The notes under the pieces: generated by a model
Told to the model about the DNA's origin: nothing
Seen by the model: the letters and a program-made list of their open reading frames with translations, nothing else
The model's database searches: none
Shown here: positions 22,330 through 32,890 of the stretch, piece after piece
Layout: every line of letters starts with the position of its first letter
Numbering within the stretch: position 1 is the first letter of the stretch
Assembly: GCF_043290135.1 (NCBI RefSeq)
Contig: NW_027464588.1
Span: 1,251,501 to 1,315,500 of the forward strand
DNA: 64,000 nt
DNA from: Rhipicephalus microplus
Lineage: Eukaryota > Arthropoda > Arachnida > Ixodida > Ixodidae
Reading direction: 5' to 3'
Program-made: the position numbers and the translations under genes

Positions 22330-24229
22330 AAGGTGAAGATTCTATTGGCAGAAGGTAGCCGAGAGTAGGGCACAAGCTGGTAGAACGCTTTTTATGCAAA
22401 AAAAAAAAGGCGGTTACTGGGTACGTAAGTGACATTTCTGTCCCTCTGTACCACGTAGAAAGCAGTTTTCTGCGTAGCTTTTTTTGAAGTTAAGTATTCT
22501 TGACTCGTGTATCCGTCTTGACTTTCATCCCTCTTTCTATTTCTTCAGGACGTGTGAAGAATGCATGCATATGCAGCTGCCAAATGAATGCAGTCAGCTT
22601 AAAATTTGCGCTGTTTCTATCTACATCGTTTTAAATGTGGAACGTCTCCTGCTCGGGTCTATGTCCTGCGGCTTCGGCGTCTGCACTCAAACTGCGCATA
22701 CGCAACTCTCCTCCTTCCCTATCTCTAACAGCTGCACGTTGCTCTCTCCACTTCTCTCCGGCCACCTGTTTGCACTCCTCCTGCGTTTTCGCTTCTGCTC
22801 TAGCGGCGCATCAGCTATACACACCTCCTCTATAGTGTCCTCCCCTTTATGTTCGATTGTGGTTATAAGAGGGCAAAGGAGAGAAAAGTGAGCCCCGTAA
22901 CTGTCTGCGTCAGCGTGCGACACCTCAACAGTAGCTCACAAGGGATGGGGGTGAGGAGGGAATAAAAGTATAGGATTAAAGTTATATATAGAGAGAGATG
23001 CGCAAGGACAGCGAGCGACGACATAAGAGAGATAGGAAAGATGAAACATGGTCACTGGAGTCCGAGGACGAGGAACCACTTGCGAGAGCTCCTGTTGGCG
23101 ACAGGAGATGGCGTAGGGCTAATCCAGTCGGCCAGAGCTGCGCTGACGTCGTCGTAGGGGACCGGCGGCAGGAGGTGGCGTACAACCAACCCAGTCGGCC
23201 AGAGCTACACTGTCGTCGGAGATCGCGAGGGCACAATCGGTCGGCACGGAATTTGGCGAGCGAGTCCCCCCTTCATGTGCGAATACAAAGAGGGTAGAGC
23301 GCTGCACGCTTAAGAGCAGCGCTTGCTTGGGTTGACACCGCTTCACTCCTTTGATGCTTCCGATGAAGTGTGATGGAAGCAACAGTCCTGTAAGTTAGTG
23401 GGCTGAAGCACGCACGCGACGGCGTCAACCCAAACACAGCAACGTAACGTCCACTCAAGGCAAAGATACCAAGACGAGGGCACGCGATGCTGAACGCAAA
23501 CGCTTATAGGAAAATTGAAGAGATTTTGAATTCAACCAAACTTCGTGTTTAGGAAGGACTGGCATCAATATTGACGATGTCATAATTGCTTTCGAGGTTG
23601 TAGCAGCAGAAGCTTTATAACATGCGAAATAAAAGCTTGTCTTGCTCTGCGCCCGCGAGTGCGCTGAAAGTTTGGGCGTGCAAACATACTTCATCTTCGT
23701 TTTTCTGGCCAGAGGCAAGTGTTCTTTTTTATCTTCAACCACGGCCTCCGTGACTAACCCATGCCGTTGCCGGAACTAATCGAAGAGGCCACATTTCAGC
23801 AGTGCTGGTGTTGCAGATGACGCGGCATACCGAGAATAACGTTACCGTGTTCGGCGTCTCAAGAAGCCCGGCAGTCACGGCCTCCGTTTTTTCACCAAGA
23901 AGTGGTATTGGTGTTCACTTATGAGCTCTCAGATCACTTTTCCGATTCGGCAGAGATCAAACTGTTCTTACACGCTCCTAAGTCACTTTTTTGAAAAGTG
24001 TTTCAGCTTCCCATTAAAGCAAGTGGCGGGGACCTTGAGCTATGTCAGCACGAAGCAGCTTCGAAACGTCAACGTCGAGCAGCGGATACTGAACTTCTAG
24101 AACGGGAAGACGCGTTCTGGATAGGGAAGTTGAAAACGTTAATGACAACATTATTAACAACGTTGATAACACCGTTAAACCATTGGCAGATCCCACATAC
24201 GGTGAGATTCGATGATATGCGAAGCATGA

Positions 24230-25000
24230 AGGGTGAAGCTTGATATGTCACTTTAACATCACCGCAACACTATAGGAGCATGGATGTATAGTACACAGCA
24301 AACACAAGTAGAAATGTTATGCGCACTCAGGTATCTGGATAACATGCAAGTATGTTGTTTAGAGCCTAGTAACGACGGCACCACTAACGTTTGCAATACC
24401 AGCCCCAGGAGTGGTAGGAATGTAACGTATGCCATACATGATGTCTGTGTCATGATTATTATGCTTGTGTCGGTCATTTGTGTTCGTCGTCCATACATTT
24501 CACGTATTACCTAGTTTGCTATATGTTAAGCTAGCGAAATAGCCGCGAGCGCGCTATGAGCGTAGCATATGGTCATGTTTTACATGACACGCATATAACT
24601 ATAATATTATGTTTCGATGCGTCACTTACCTTCGTCATCCTTTCACGTCACGTAATGACAAATTTGGTATATGCGAAGCTAGCGAAATGGCCGCGAGCGC
24701 ACTGGAGCATATGGCGTGTAGTCATTACTTACATGACGTTCATGTCATGATTACCGCTTTATGTAGGGCCTGCCACTTATGTCCGCCATGCAGTCATGCC
24801 AAACCATACCAGCTTCGCAATATGTCGTGTGCACGGAACCACCGTAAGAGCAGCAAGACCATGATATGTATATTGTGAGATTCATGGCATACATGCCATA
24901 ATTTTTGATGTTATGACTAGTCACTTACGCTCGTCCTACAGTCATGTTATGCCATAAATATTTTGGTATGAATCCCATCATCGAAATGGCCAGGAGAGCT
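24230..25000 (+). repeat. Tandem array of ~148-bp units (GATA-linked family), copy 1
   Basis: The key phrase ctagcgaaat(a/g)gccgcgagcgc recurs at 24531 and 24679 (148 bp apart), and a decayed form (atcgaaatggccaggag) starts two unit lengths later near 24980. Each unit also carries gtcatg and tacatgac words and a ttggtat block. The array runs straight into a GATA microsatellite. The reverse-orientation array at 30463 and the segments at 53524 and 56290 use the same words. Confidence 0.75.
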
Positions 25001-25015
25001 AAAACTCATACGAGG

Positions 25016-25083
25016 CTAGATAGACAGAAAAATAGATAGATAAATAGATGGATAGATAGACAGACAGATAGATAGATAGATAG

Positions 25084-25137
<54 letters not shown>

Positions 25138-25146
25138 GATAGATAT

Positions 25147-25245
<99 letters not shown>

Positions 25246-25250
25246 GATCT
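25016..25250. repeat. (GATA)n microsatellite
   Basis: More than 50 copies of gata occur, with a few cag, aaa and tata interruptions. It lies directly after the ~148-bp unit array. The same pairing, inverted, is seen at 53178-53660. Confidence 0.98.
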
Positions 25251-25377
25251 ATACACGCTCAAAGGCGCCGAAAATCACTAAGAAATGCTTAGCATTAAAA
25301 AAAATCCGATTTCATGTGCGGAAATGACGACACCGTTGCGTCACGCTGTATGTTGAAATATTCTGTGACTTTTTTTT

Positions 25378-25902
25378 AGGAGCGAAGCTCCTTAAGGCGT
25401 GGGCTGTGCGTACCCTGTATGTAGCCACCTCTCGTTCAGTTCTTGTAGTGTTCACTAGATGGCGGTACTTGTAGCTGACGGCATTAAGTATTACGCTAGC
25501 CACCGCCCGATCTAAAGGGTACAGCCATATCCATCCGTCCATCCGTCCATCCATCCATCCGTCCGTCCGTCCGTCCGTCCGTCCATCCATCCATCCATCC
25601 GTCCGTCCGTCCGTCCGTCCGTCCGTCCGTCCGTCCGTCCGTCCAAAAGATGCAAGATGTTATAAACTAGGCGGCGGTACGTGTAGTTGATTATGAAAGA
25701 TGCGAGGTGTTATAAAATAGGAATGATGCCACATATGGCGCGTGTCATCGTTCGATATAGTGCGGCGACGTACGCTAGGGGGAGCGTTGCAACAAAATCG
25801 AGTGGGCAAAATGTACGGAGGATTCATGGTTTACCAGGTTTACCTCCGGAGCTTCACCCACTCATCATCATTCACTTCGTGGATGTGGCGGCACTTTTTT
25901 TC
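25378..25902 (+). mobile_element. Hairpin-ended (GCGAAGC) repeat element, copy 2
   Basis: The 5' end aggagcgaagctccttaag forms a perfect hairpin (aggagc / gctcct, loop gaa). Blocks follow in family order: ccacctctcgttcag (near 25425), gtgttcactagatggcggta (near 25449), a CATC/CGTC minisatellite (25527-25645), a repeated tgcgaggtgttata(a) phrase, and a 3' box agcttcacccactcatcatc then cttcgtggatgtgg (25852-25890). It has no coding capacity. Confidence 0.75.
25527..25645. repeat. CATC/CGTC minisatellite inside element copy 2
   Basis: Alternating ccat and ccgt tetramers occur in blocks, ending in a run of about 13 ccgt units. It corresponds in position to the GACG arrays of the sister copies. 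Confidence 0.95.
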
Positions 25903-26293
25903 TAAACCCACTTATCTTTAAAGTTGCTACTTTTACGAGATGTCAACTGTGTCTTAGACTCCCACAGTGACGTCCGAGGTCCAGGTTGTGGATGGTCTAA
26001 CTGGAATGCTGAGGAACTTGAGCATCTTGTGCAACAGTTATCGCTGACTGATAAATATGACCGTATGTATGGTGGGAGGTACGCTTGGCGTCGCGTGGAG
26101 TCAAGCAGTCGTTTTGATTGAGCATACATATCCACCGGCCTCATAGCCTTCGTACGCAATGTCGAAGTGCTGTCGCTACAAGCTATGCCTGCGTATATTG
26201 CCACGTTCCTTTTCTCAAGATTTGTTATCGCCCCAATACACTACACAATCTTCAGCGCGAACCGAACCTGCAGTTTTCGAGAAGCTTCAGGAC
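25903..26293. other. Unannotated stretch
   Basis: Short frames only. If the segment at 26294 is an LTR of a once complete element, this could be part of its internal region, but I see no recognisable Gag or Pol motif. Confidence 0.4.
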
Positions 26294-26584
26294 TGTAGTA
26301 CATAATTTCGATAAGATTACGCCAACTCCACGAACTGTACAGATTATTCTGGAACCTACGTCACCGCTAGCGATAACGCTAGAACATTCGATGGCAAGTG
26401 TATAAATGCCGACACGCTTCGCCGCTTGCCGGATGATCGACGGCGGACGCTGCAGTCGCCGCTTTCAGTGCAAGTGTGCTAGTGTAACCCGACTTTCCGT
26501 TTAGCGGGCACAAGTTCGCCTAAATAAACAGTTTGATCTGACCATTCCGTCTCCTGCCTTCAACCACGTTATGACCCTGTGACA
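26294..26584 (+). repeat. LTR-like segment (possible solo LTR)
   Basis: The segment starts tgtag and ends gtgaca. In between are a TATA box (gtgtataaatgc, near 26398) and a polyadenylation signal aataaa at about 26524, in the order and spacing expected for an LTR of about 290 bp. The flanks show no convincing 4-6 bp target duplication, no second LTR lies within the window, and no internal reading frame is recognised. A TATA promoter plus poly-A signal of another origin is possible. Confidence 0.4.
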
Positions 26585-26817
26585 ATATAACTGACCACCG
26601 CCCGGTTGAGCTGACCACAACAACTGCCTGCAGGGACAAAACGGCTTAGACACTCTTTGACGTTTCCTGTCAACTGACGATCTATGCACTGATGTTTTGA
26701 GAACTGATCGGCTCCTTCTATGTGATTGTCATCAGTGTATTCGCCGAGGGCGGTTCAAGTGCATAAAAACTAAACGCGAAAATTCGTAAACTGCTACAGA
26801 ATAGACTGAATAAAGAT

Positions 26818-27056
26818 GAGTGATCAAAGCATCCATCCGTTCGTACGTGCTTCAGCCCGTGCATTCGTCTGTCCACGCGTCCATTCATGCATCCGTCCGT
26901 CAGTGCAGGCGTCCATCTGTGCTTCCGTTCGTCCACTCCTCTCACACTAGAGCATGCATAGGAAGGACGGACGCTTCGCCCCACTCATCATCATTCACTC
27001 CGTGGATATGCTGGCTACGCAGAATGGAATGACGACCGACTAGGTGCTTCGCCCCT
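26818..27056 (+). mobile_element. Hairpin-ended (GCGAAGC) element, copy 3, 3' part
   Basis: A CATC/CGTC minisatellite (26830-26940) is followed by the 3' box acgcttcgccccactcatca through ccgtggatatgctg (26971-27013). The segment ends in taggtgcttcgcccctaga (27041-27059), which reads on the other strand as the family start taggggcgaagc. This copy therefore shows that the element can carry inverted ends. The 5' part is missing or unrecognised. Confidence 0.7.
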
Positions 27057-27289
27057 AGATTTGTTTAACAATTTGAGGTACTTAGAACTCTACTATGGGT
27101 GGGCATAAACGTCTCCCTGCTTTTGCAATAGGGAAATATACTATATAAAAAGTGGCCACTGGAGCCTTTTCGCGGCCCAGCAAGAAAGGGGCTGACCAAC
27201 CGCTAGATAACGTACCCATCCTCGCTTTTACTTTTTTGTTAAGACACGTAATAGCCTACTCAGGAGGGCAATGAATACCCAAGTTTGGT

Positions 27290-27524
27290 GCCCCGCCGCG
27301 CTGGACTAGTGGCTAAGGTTGGCTGCTGACCCGCAGATCGCGGGATCGAATACCGGCTTTGGCGGCTGCATTTCCGATGAAGACGGAAATGTTGTAGGTC
27401 TGTGTGCACAGATTTGGTTGCACGTTAAAAAACCCCAGGTGGTAGAAATTTCTGGAGCCCTCTCCTACGGCATCTCTCATAATCCTATGGTGGTTTTGGG
27501 ACGTTAAATTCACATATCAATCAA
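27290..27524 (+). mobile_element. Ruka-type SINE, full length
   Basis: The head ccccgccgcgctggactagt, B box gggatcgaataccggc, body and tcaatcaa tail are all present. A probable target duplication tac(c/t)caagttt lies at 27276-27286 and 27527-27537 (one mismatch). Confidence 0.92.
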
Positions 27525-27755
27525 TGTACTCAAGTTTAGCATCATGTTTTTGCAAAGAAGAAATTTTATTAATTTGTGCAATTTTTCATATCCATTCTAC
27601 ATCATGTCCCGCTGAGGACATTTAATGCCTTACAACAGAAAACAGAAATGCATGGCTAGGCAGTGTTGTCTTTCTGCATTTGTTTTGCACAAAACGACAC
27701 ATTCATGTAGTTTAGATGAACTGTACATGTATTCGCTATGTGGGAGCATGGGTGT

Positions 27756-27830
27756 GTAGCCTAGTGGTAAAGACACTCGCTTTCGGGGCTGGAGGATATG
27801 GGTTCAAATCCCAGCGTCGGAAAGACGAAA
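27756..27830 (+). mobile_element. tRNA-like SINE head, third family
   Basis: The A box tagcctagtgg (27768-27778) and B box gggttcaaatccc both fit the pol III consensus well, with usual tRNA-like spacing. The acceptor arms do not pair and there is no proper anticodon stem, so this is a tRNA-derived retroposon head and not a working tRNA. What follows is AT-rich with no recognised body. Confidence 0.55.
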
Positions 27831-28779
27831 AATTTTGTTATTTTATTTATGTTGAAGACATTATCGGGTCTGACCAACTACTCGTAATGCTGAAAGCAGC
27901 GCAGTAGCAAGGGGTTTTACGCAGTAGCTGGACCGCAAGGTCATACGGAAGTGTCTGCTCTTTATGTAAGTATGTTTCTCTATGAATTTGCTACGAAAGA
28001 AGGTTTAGAAGAAGTGGTTAACAGTTTAGAGCACTAGGTTAACTACTATGTGTCTATAAAAAGTGCTTAAAAAGTCAGAGTGCTGGGTGCTCTTCTATGG
28101 GAGAACCTAATGCCGTCCCGACTGCCTAAAAATGTATAAAAAATTATTTACAGTGTGTACAGAACACAAAGCCTTCATAGCATTCCAGTAAAAGGGTACA
28201 TCTATGTATCACTACCAACATCACTACGTTGCAGTGAAGACATTTGCTCTAATATGCATAAAATGTGCGTTTAGGAAAAGTGGTTAACGATTAAGGGCAC
28301 TCGGTACTCTACTATGGGAGAGCTGAAAGCCGTCCCCAAGGTGACTCCACACCGCTCAATGAAATTTTAGAAATAGAGCGGAGAGGATTCTACAAGACCT
28401 TTACTTTTAATCAACCCAGCTAGCTTGAGGCAGAAAACCGCTATCTGCAATACCGCACTAGTGGCTCCGGTTAGCTCTGTAAGAATTCGCTTTGATCATT
28501 TTCAACACACTTGGCAACCCTTGGTTTCTCAATACACTTAAAAGGATTCTAGCACAAGCATATTTATTTTAACAAAATGATATGTCTACCGCAACGCTAC
28601 TCAATTAGGTATTCGATAATTTGACCAGATACATTAGATCGTTTGTAGGTGACTGTGTGTTCTTGCATTGACAAGAGCATTTTTCCATGGAGTCTAATTA
28701 TATGTATGCGACATTTCAACGGGCCACTTTATATTATATGTAATGAATATGAATATTGAGATTAATAATGAATTAATAT
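27831..28779. other. Unannotated stretch with a degenerate duplication
   Basis: Phrases agaagtggttaacag...gagcactaggtt (near 28009) and aaaagtggttaacga...gggcactcggta (near 28277), each followed within about 100 bp by ctatgggaga and gccgtcc, suggest an old duplication with roughly 260 bp spacing. No gene was recognised. Confidence 0.45.
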
Positions 28780-29325
28780 GCACAAAATAATGCGCAACAG
28801 TCTAGACAGAAAACAGCACTTGGTAATAGGTAGAAAGTTGCTGGAAGTTGTAAAGGAATATGTCTACTTAAGACAGGTAGTAACCACAAAACCAAACCAT
28901 GAGAATAACTAGAGGAATAAGGATGGGGTGGATCAGATTCGACAAGCATTCTCGAATCACAAATGGTAATCTGACACTAACCTTCAAGAGGAAGAGTTAA
29001 ATAGCTGCACCTTGCCGGTACTTGTCTACGGAGCAGAAACCTGGAGGCTTAAAAAAAAGGTTCGCCTTATATTGAGGACGATGCAACGAGTCATGGAGGG
29101 GAAAGTGATAGGTGTAACTATGAGAGACAAGAAAATAGTAGAGTGGATTAGGAAACAAACCGTGGTTAAGATTAGCATAGTTGAAATCAAGAAGACATGG
29201 ACATGGGCCGGGCACGTGGCACGTAGGCGTGTTGACCACTGGTCATCAAGGGTAACTGACTGGATTCCCAGAAAAGGCAAACGCACGAAGGGGAGACAGA
29301 AAGTTAGGGGGGCCGATGAGAATAA
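28780..29325 (+). pseudogene. RTE-type LINE C-terminal remnant
   Basis: In several frames the translation gives VVKEYVYLRQVV then KPNHE, and from 29012 LVYGAETWRL, AQR-like MQRVME, VTMRDKK, WAGHVARR, WSSRVTDW and PRKGKRTKGRQ. This is the conserved tail of RTE-like reverse transcriptases ('vLtYGAEtW ... WaGHiaRr ... W.pr.gkR..GRp'). Frameshifts separate the first part from the second. The catalytic RT core is absent. The 3' end runs into the reversed hairpin-ended element at 29326, which probably inserted into or next to it. Confidence 0.85.
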
Positions 29326-30110
29326 AAAAAAATGGCAGCATATCCACGGCATGAATGTTGGAGAGCGGGGCGAAGCATCCGTCCATCCATTCGTTCTAGC
29401 TTCCGTACGTCAATGCGTCCGTCTGTGTGACCGTCTATGCGTCCATCCGCCCATCCGTGCGTGCGTCTGTTTGTGCGTCCGCACGTCCATTAGTGAGTCC
29501 ATCCCTGCGTTCGTCTACGCATCCGCCCCTGCGTCCATCCATGCATCTATCCGTCTGTGCAGCCATCCATGCGTCCGTCCATGCATTCGTCTGTGTGTCC
29601 ATTCGTACATCTAGTCAACACTCGAAGTACCACCACCTAACATCTTTTCATCATCTATTCCGCATACAGAAGCACCGCCATCCAGTGGGCATTCCAAGGA
29701 CTAAACGAGAGGTGGCACACGCACACTTTCCTACGGCTTGCGCTTCGTGTCTACTTTCCACCTTTATAACGACCTCGAGTTCATCGTATATACTAGTTCA
29801 CTGTATTCATGGCACTGTGGCCGAACGCTCGCTAAACCTTTCTAAAACCAAGGAGGCCACGTCCAGCGAGTATAACATAGCAACCATTTCTTGTCAGATA
29901 GTGCTCAATGTACATGCTGATGGCTGCTAATGGAGAATGAGAGACAGGAGAATTCGGCTTTTAGTTAACGCGCACGCTGCGAATTTTGGATTGTTGAACA
30001 ACGCACAGGAGAGATCTCCCACCAGCACCACCTTGCAGTTCAAAGCGTAAGACATGTTACGCACTACTACGAGGGATGAACGGGTGCAGCTTTAAGGAGC
30101 TTCGCCCCTA
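29326..30110 (-). mobile_element. Hairpin-ended (GCGAAGC) repeat element, copy 4, longest
   Basis: Read on the minus strand it starts at 30110 with taggggcgaagctccttaaa. It has about 330 bp of sequence absent from the other copies here, then gtagacacgaagcgcaagcc, gccacctctcgttta, atggcggtgc, gttgactagatg, a CATC/GACG minisatellite (29378-29612) and the 3' box ggggcgaagc... (29367-29376) to cgtggatatgctg. It shares about 90 bp of near identity with copy 1 (12390-12490). GCGAAGC occurs close to both ends. The long plus-strand open frame across the minisatellite is simple-sequence reading. Confidence 0.75.
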
Positions 30111-30112
30111 AT

Positions 30113-30440
30113 CGTCACAGTTTTGCCGCAAAGGCGACGCAATGAACGCGATAGCAACAGACTAGATGGCCACGCGCAAAATGGCTGGCAGATCGAAACG
30201 TGTCCCGCGTTTCTCGCGCACAAATCACGCACGAAATCTCTCAGGTACAAACGAACGCGAATAAGCGTCTCAGTTGTTACTTCACTGTGTCTGAAAAGTG
30301 CAATCTTTTCGCAAACGGACACTGTGCGACTATTGCAGTGCCCTTTGTGCGCCCAGCAACTGAAACAGAATCGTTTGGGTAAAAGCCGAAAGCGAGCTAA
30401 GACGTACGATCCTCCCCACCACGAGATAAGGGGCGTGTGA
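30113..30440 (+). repeat. Dispersed repeat D, copy 1
   Basis: From gtcacagttttgccgcaaag to ccccaccacgagataagggg this segment is a near copy of 60413-60700 in the same orientation. It holds about 70 bp (roughly 30218-30290) that the other copy lacks. The copy begins three bases after the end of the hairpin-ended element. No protein is recognised. Confidence 0.85.
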
Positions 30441-30462
30441 GACCACCACCCTCATCGTGCAC

Positions 30463-30950
30463 TCGCAGTCGTTTCGCTATCTTCTCATATACCGAATTCG
30501 GTATAACGGGACGCGAATGAATGACGAAGGTTAAGACACGTCCAAACATAATAGTCATATTATGCTGTCATGTAAGTAATGACTACATGCTACACTCGTA
30601 GTGTGCTCGCGGTCGTTTCGCCAGCTCCACATATACAAAATTTGGCATTACATGACGTTAATGGACGACGAAGGCAAACGACACGTTGAAACTTCATAAT
30701 CGTGACACCCGTGTCACGTTAAAAAATGATTACATGCTGCACTCATCGCACGCTCGCAGCCGTTTCGCTAGCTCCACATATACCGAATTTCGTATCACGT
30801 GCCGTGTTCAAATGACAAAGGGAAATTACACGTCTTGGCATGATAATCATGACATGAATATCATGTACAGCCTAATTTACATCCGCCTCGTTATGTTGTG
30901 CTGATTTTAATGTAACCTTCCTCATTCGTGCTTTGCATATCATCGATTCC
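30463..30950 (-). repeat. Tandem array of ~146-bp units (GATA-linked family), copy 2
   Basis: The phrase tcgc(a/g)g(t/c)cgtttcgc(t/c)a recurs at 30463, 30607 and 30754 (144 and 147 bp apart). It is the reverse complement of the gctagcgaaatggccgcgag phrase at 24528-24700. Each unit also has an accgaatt(t/c)(c/g)gta-like block. No GATA array is attached here. Confidence 0.75.
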
Positions 30951-32286
30951 CACTGTACGTGGAATCTGCGATTTTTTTAAATGAAGGCGTTACATGCACC
31001 TGCTATTGTAGCTATTTTTGTTTTTTTTTGTTTTAGAAACGCTTTCTTTGTATAATTTTAGAGAAGGCAAAACTTACAGAACGCACACAATATATACATT
31101 CGAGTCGAAAACCATGTATCATATATGAAACAATGAACAAATAATTACGAAACATCTTGTTTCCGCCTTGGTAAGTTGGAAAGTGATAGTCAAACCGTTT
31201 AGCAATCCCCGGCTCAAAAAGCACTGATGCAGTATCACGAATAGAAGTGCAAAGCTTTTTTACTACGGTAACTTGGTCGTCGATCAGGAAAGGCAGTTTC
31301 CTATAATATTGTGAAGGGCACTTGCATAACCTTCCTTGGCATGCAACGATTTGTGTGAGCGTATTGTCGCTAAACCACAAGCGTATCAGACGTATTGTCG
31401 TGTAAAGTGTGAGCGTACTGGCGTGAAACCATAAGTATAACGTCGGCTATAACAAGGACGCGTAACAAGTCAGGGTTGCAAGGACAATCGTGCGTAACGG
31501 AAAAAAAAAAGACACGACACGTGGGGAAGATGTCTGAAAGAAAACAAAAACGCTTCCGGTCAACACTTCAAATGCGGCATCTCTGCGTGCAGAGAAATGT
31601 CGAAATTCTGCAAGGTTTATTGAATCCCTAATTCGCCTAAAAGACAAGAGGCGGCTGGCCTTGGTGATCTACCTGACACAATCCGTGAGCCTCGAGTTTT
31701 TCTAGCGGCTCAATTGTTTTTAGCACCGCAGCAGTAGCACCTGCTAGCCACAAATCTCGTAAAAGGCTGTTATATAATGCAAAAAAATGATGGCGCGTGT
31801 GGAAACGTTTCGTAGGCTTTGGCACAGTTTGGTAAACACATACGTAACCCAATTTTTTCTGCTATATAAAAGGAAAAATAATCATAAAAAAGGGTTAGCT
31901 CGATGTCACCCTAAATTTGTTACGTGGTTGACCAAGGCATGAGACGGCGTTATGAGAACAGGACATGTAAGAAGATTGATTGAAACCGCGGCACTCTCTA
32001 TAACAGTGGTTCTGAGTGCTTTGTGAAAGTGAATGGTTAACATTGTTATAAAGAAATACATTTTTGGTTTTGTCTGGAAATGGCCCTCTGTGCTATTTGA
32101 CGGAAGCTATAAAACATTGCCTTGTTAACTGCTTAGACGCTATATTATCCTGGAATGTCCTCCAACGAGCACCGAATAAACGCTTCATCATCAATTCTCA
32201 CAAAATAGAATGTCTTCTGCCAACATCCGTTGATGACGTGCCTTATGATATGTTTTTCCTCGTTGCTATGCACAGCTTATAGAAGG
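30951..32286. other. Unannotated stretch
   Basis: AT-rich. A 115-codon minus-strand frame at 31033-31380 is the longest here but matches no family I know, has no visible promoter context and lies in AT-rich DNA, so it is not called as a gene. Confidence 0.45.
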
Positions 32287-32517
32287 CTCCGCCACGGGGG
32301 TCTAAGGTACTCGTCTGCTGACCCGCAGGTCATGGCATCGAATCCCGGCTGCGACTGCTGCGTTTTCCATGGAGGCGAAACTGCTGCAGGCCTGTGTGCT
32401 GAAATTCGGGTGCACGTTAAAGAACTCCAGGGGGTCGAAATTTTCGAAGTCCTCCACTAAGGCATCTCTTATAATCATATGGCGGCTTCGGGGCGTCAAA
32501 CCCCACGTATCAATCAA
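32287..32517 (+). mobile_element. Ruka-type SINE, near full length
   Basis: The head ccgccacgggggtctaagg (a few bases lost within the A-box region), acccgcaggtcatggcatcg and aatcccggctgcgactgctg are followed by the body and the tail accccacgtatcaatcaaa. No firm target duplication was found. Confidence 0.9.
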
Positions 32518-32890
32518 AACACCTTATAGAAGACGCTTATGCAAGACCATAACGAAGAACCCACCATTCATTCAAGCATATACTTTATTCGAATCTCTAT
32601 TTTCCTAAGAAACATTTATGACGACCAAGTCATCAAACTGGACTGGTATATCCCATCTTGGTGACGTGTTCAGTTTCGTCAAAATGGGTCAAACTGAACC
32701 CCCCACCAAGACGCAAATATTAAATTGTAACAGTGACACTGCCCCTTAACACGATTGTCGAAAAAGATTGCGAAATAAAGTGAAACTGAAATCAAAACCA
32801 CCTTTTCTGTATAACACAATGTAAAGTACTCTCACTTTTTTGCTGCATTTTGAGGTACATATTGAGTATTTTCTTATAGCAACGCTTGAG
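32518..32890. other. Unannotated stretch
   Basis: No gene or repeat recognised. It contains aataaag near 32774. Confidence 0.45.

Larger units (their letters stand above)
21673..24229. other. Unannotated stretch with small duplications
   Basis: Contains the short repeats listed separately. At 22630-22920 there is a GC-richer part whose minus-strand frame has a basic cluster, KRKRRR, but no family I recognise. At 23090-23220 two related units of about 65 bp share ggcgta and ccagtcggccagagct. Nothing supports a host gene. Confidence 0.45.

Noticed and set aside
24230..25000. CRISPR array
   Set aside because: Repeat units are long, degenerate and contiguous without spacers, in an arthropod genome.
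27756..27830. tRNA gene
   Set aside because: A and B boxes are good, but acceptor and anticodon arms do not pair; better explained as a SINE head. The same applies to the heads of the Ruka-type copies.
31033..31380. 115-codon minus-strand frame as a small gene
   Set aside because: Looked the most protein-like of the unassigned frames, but no family, start context or splice signals support it.
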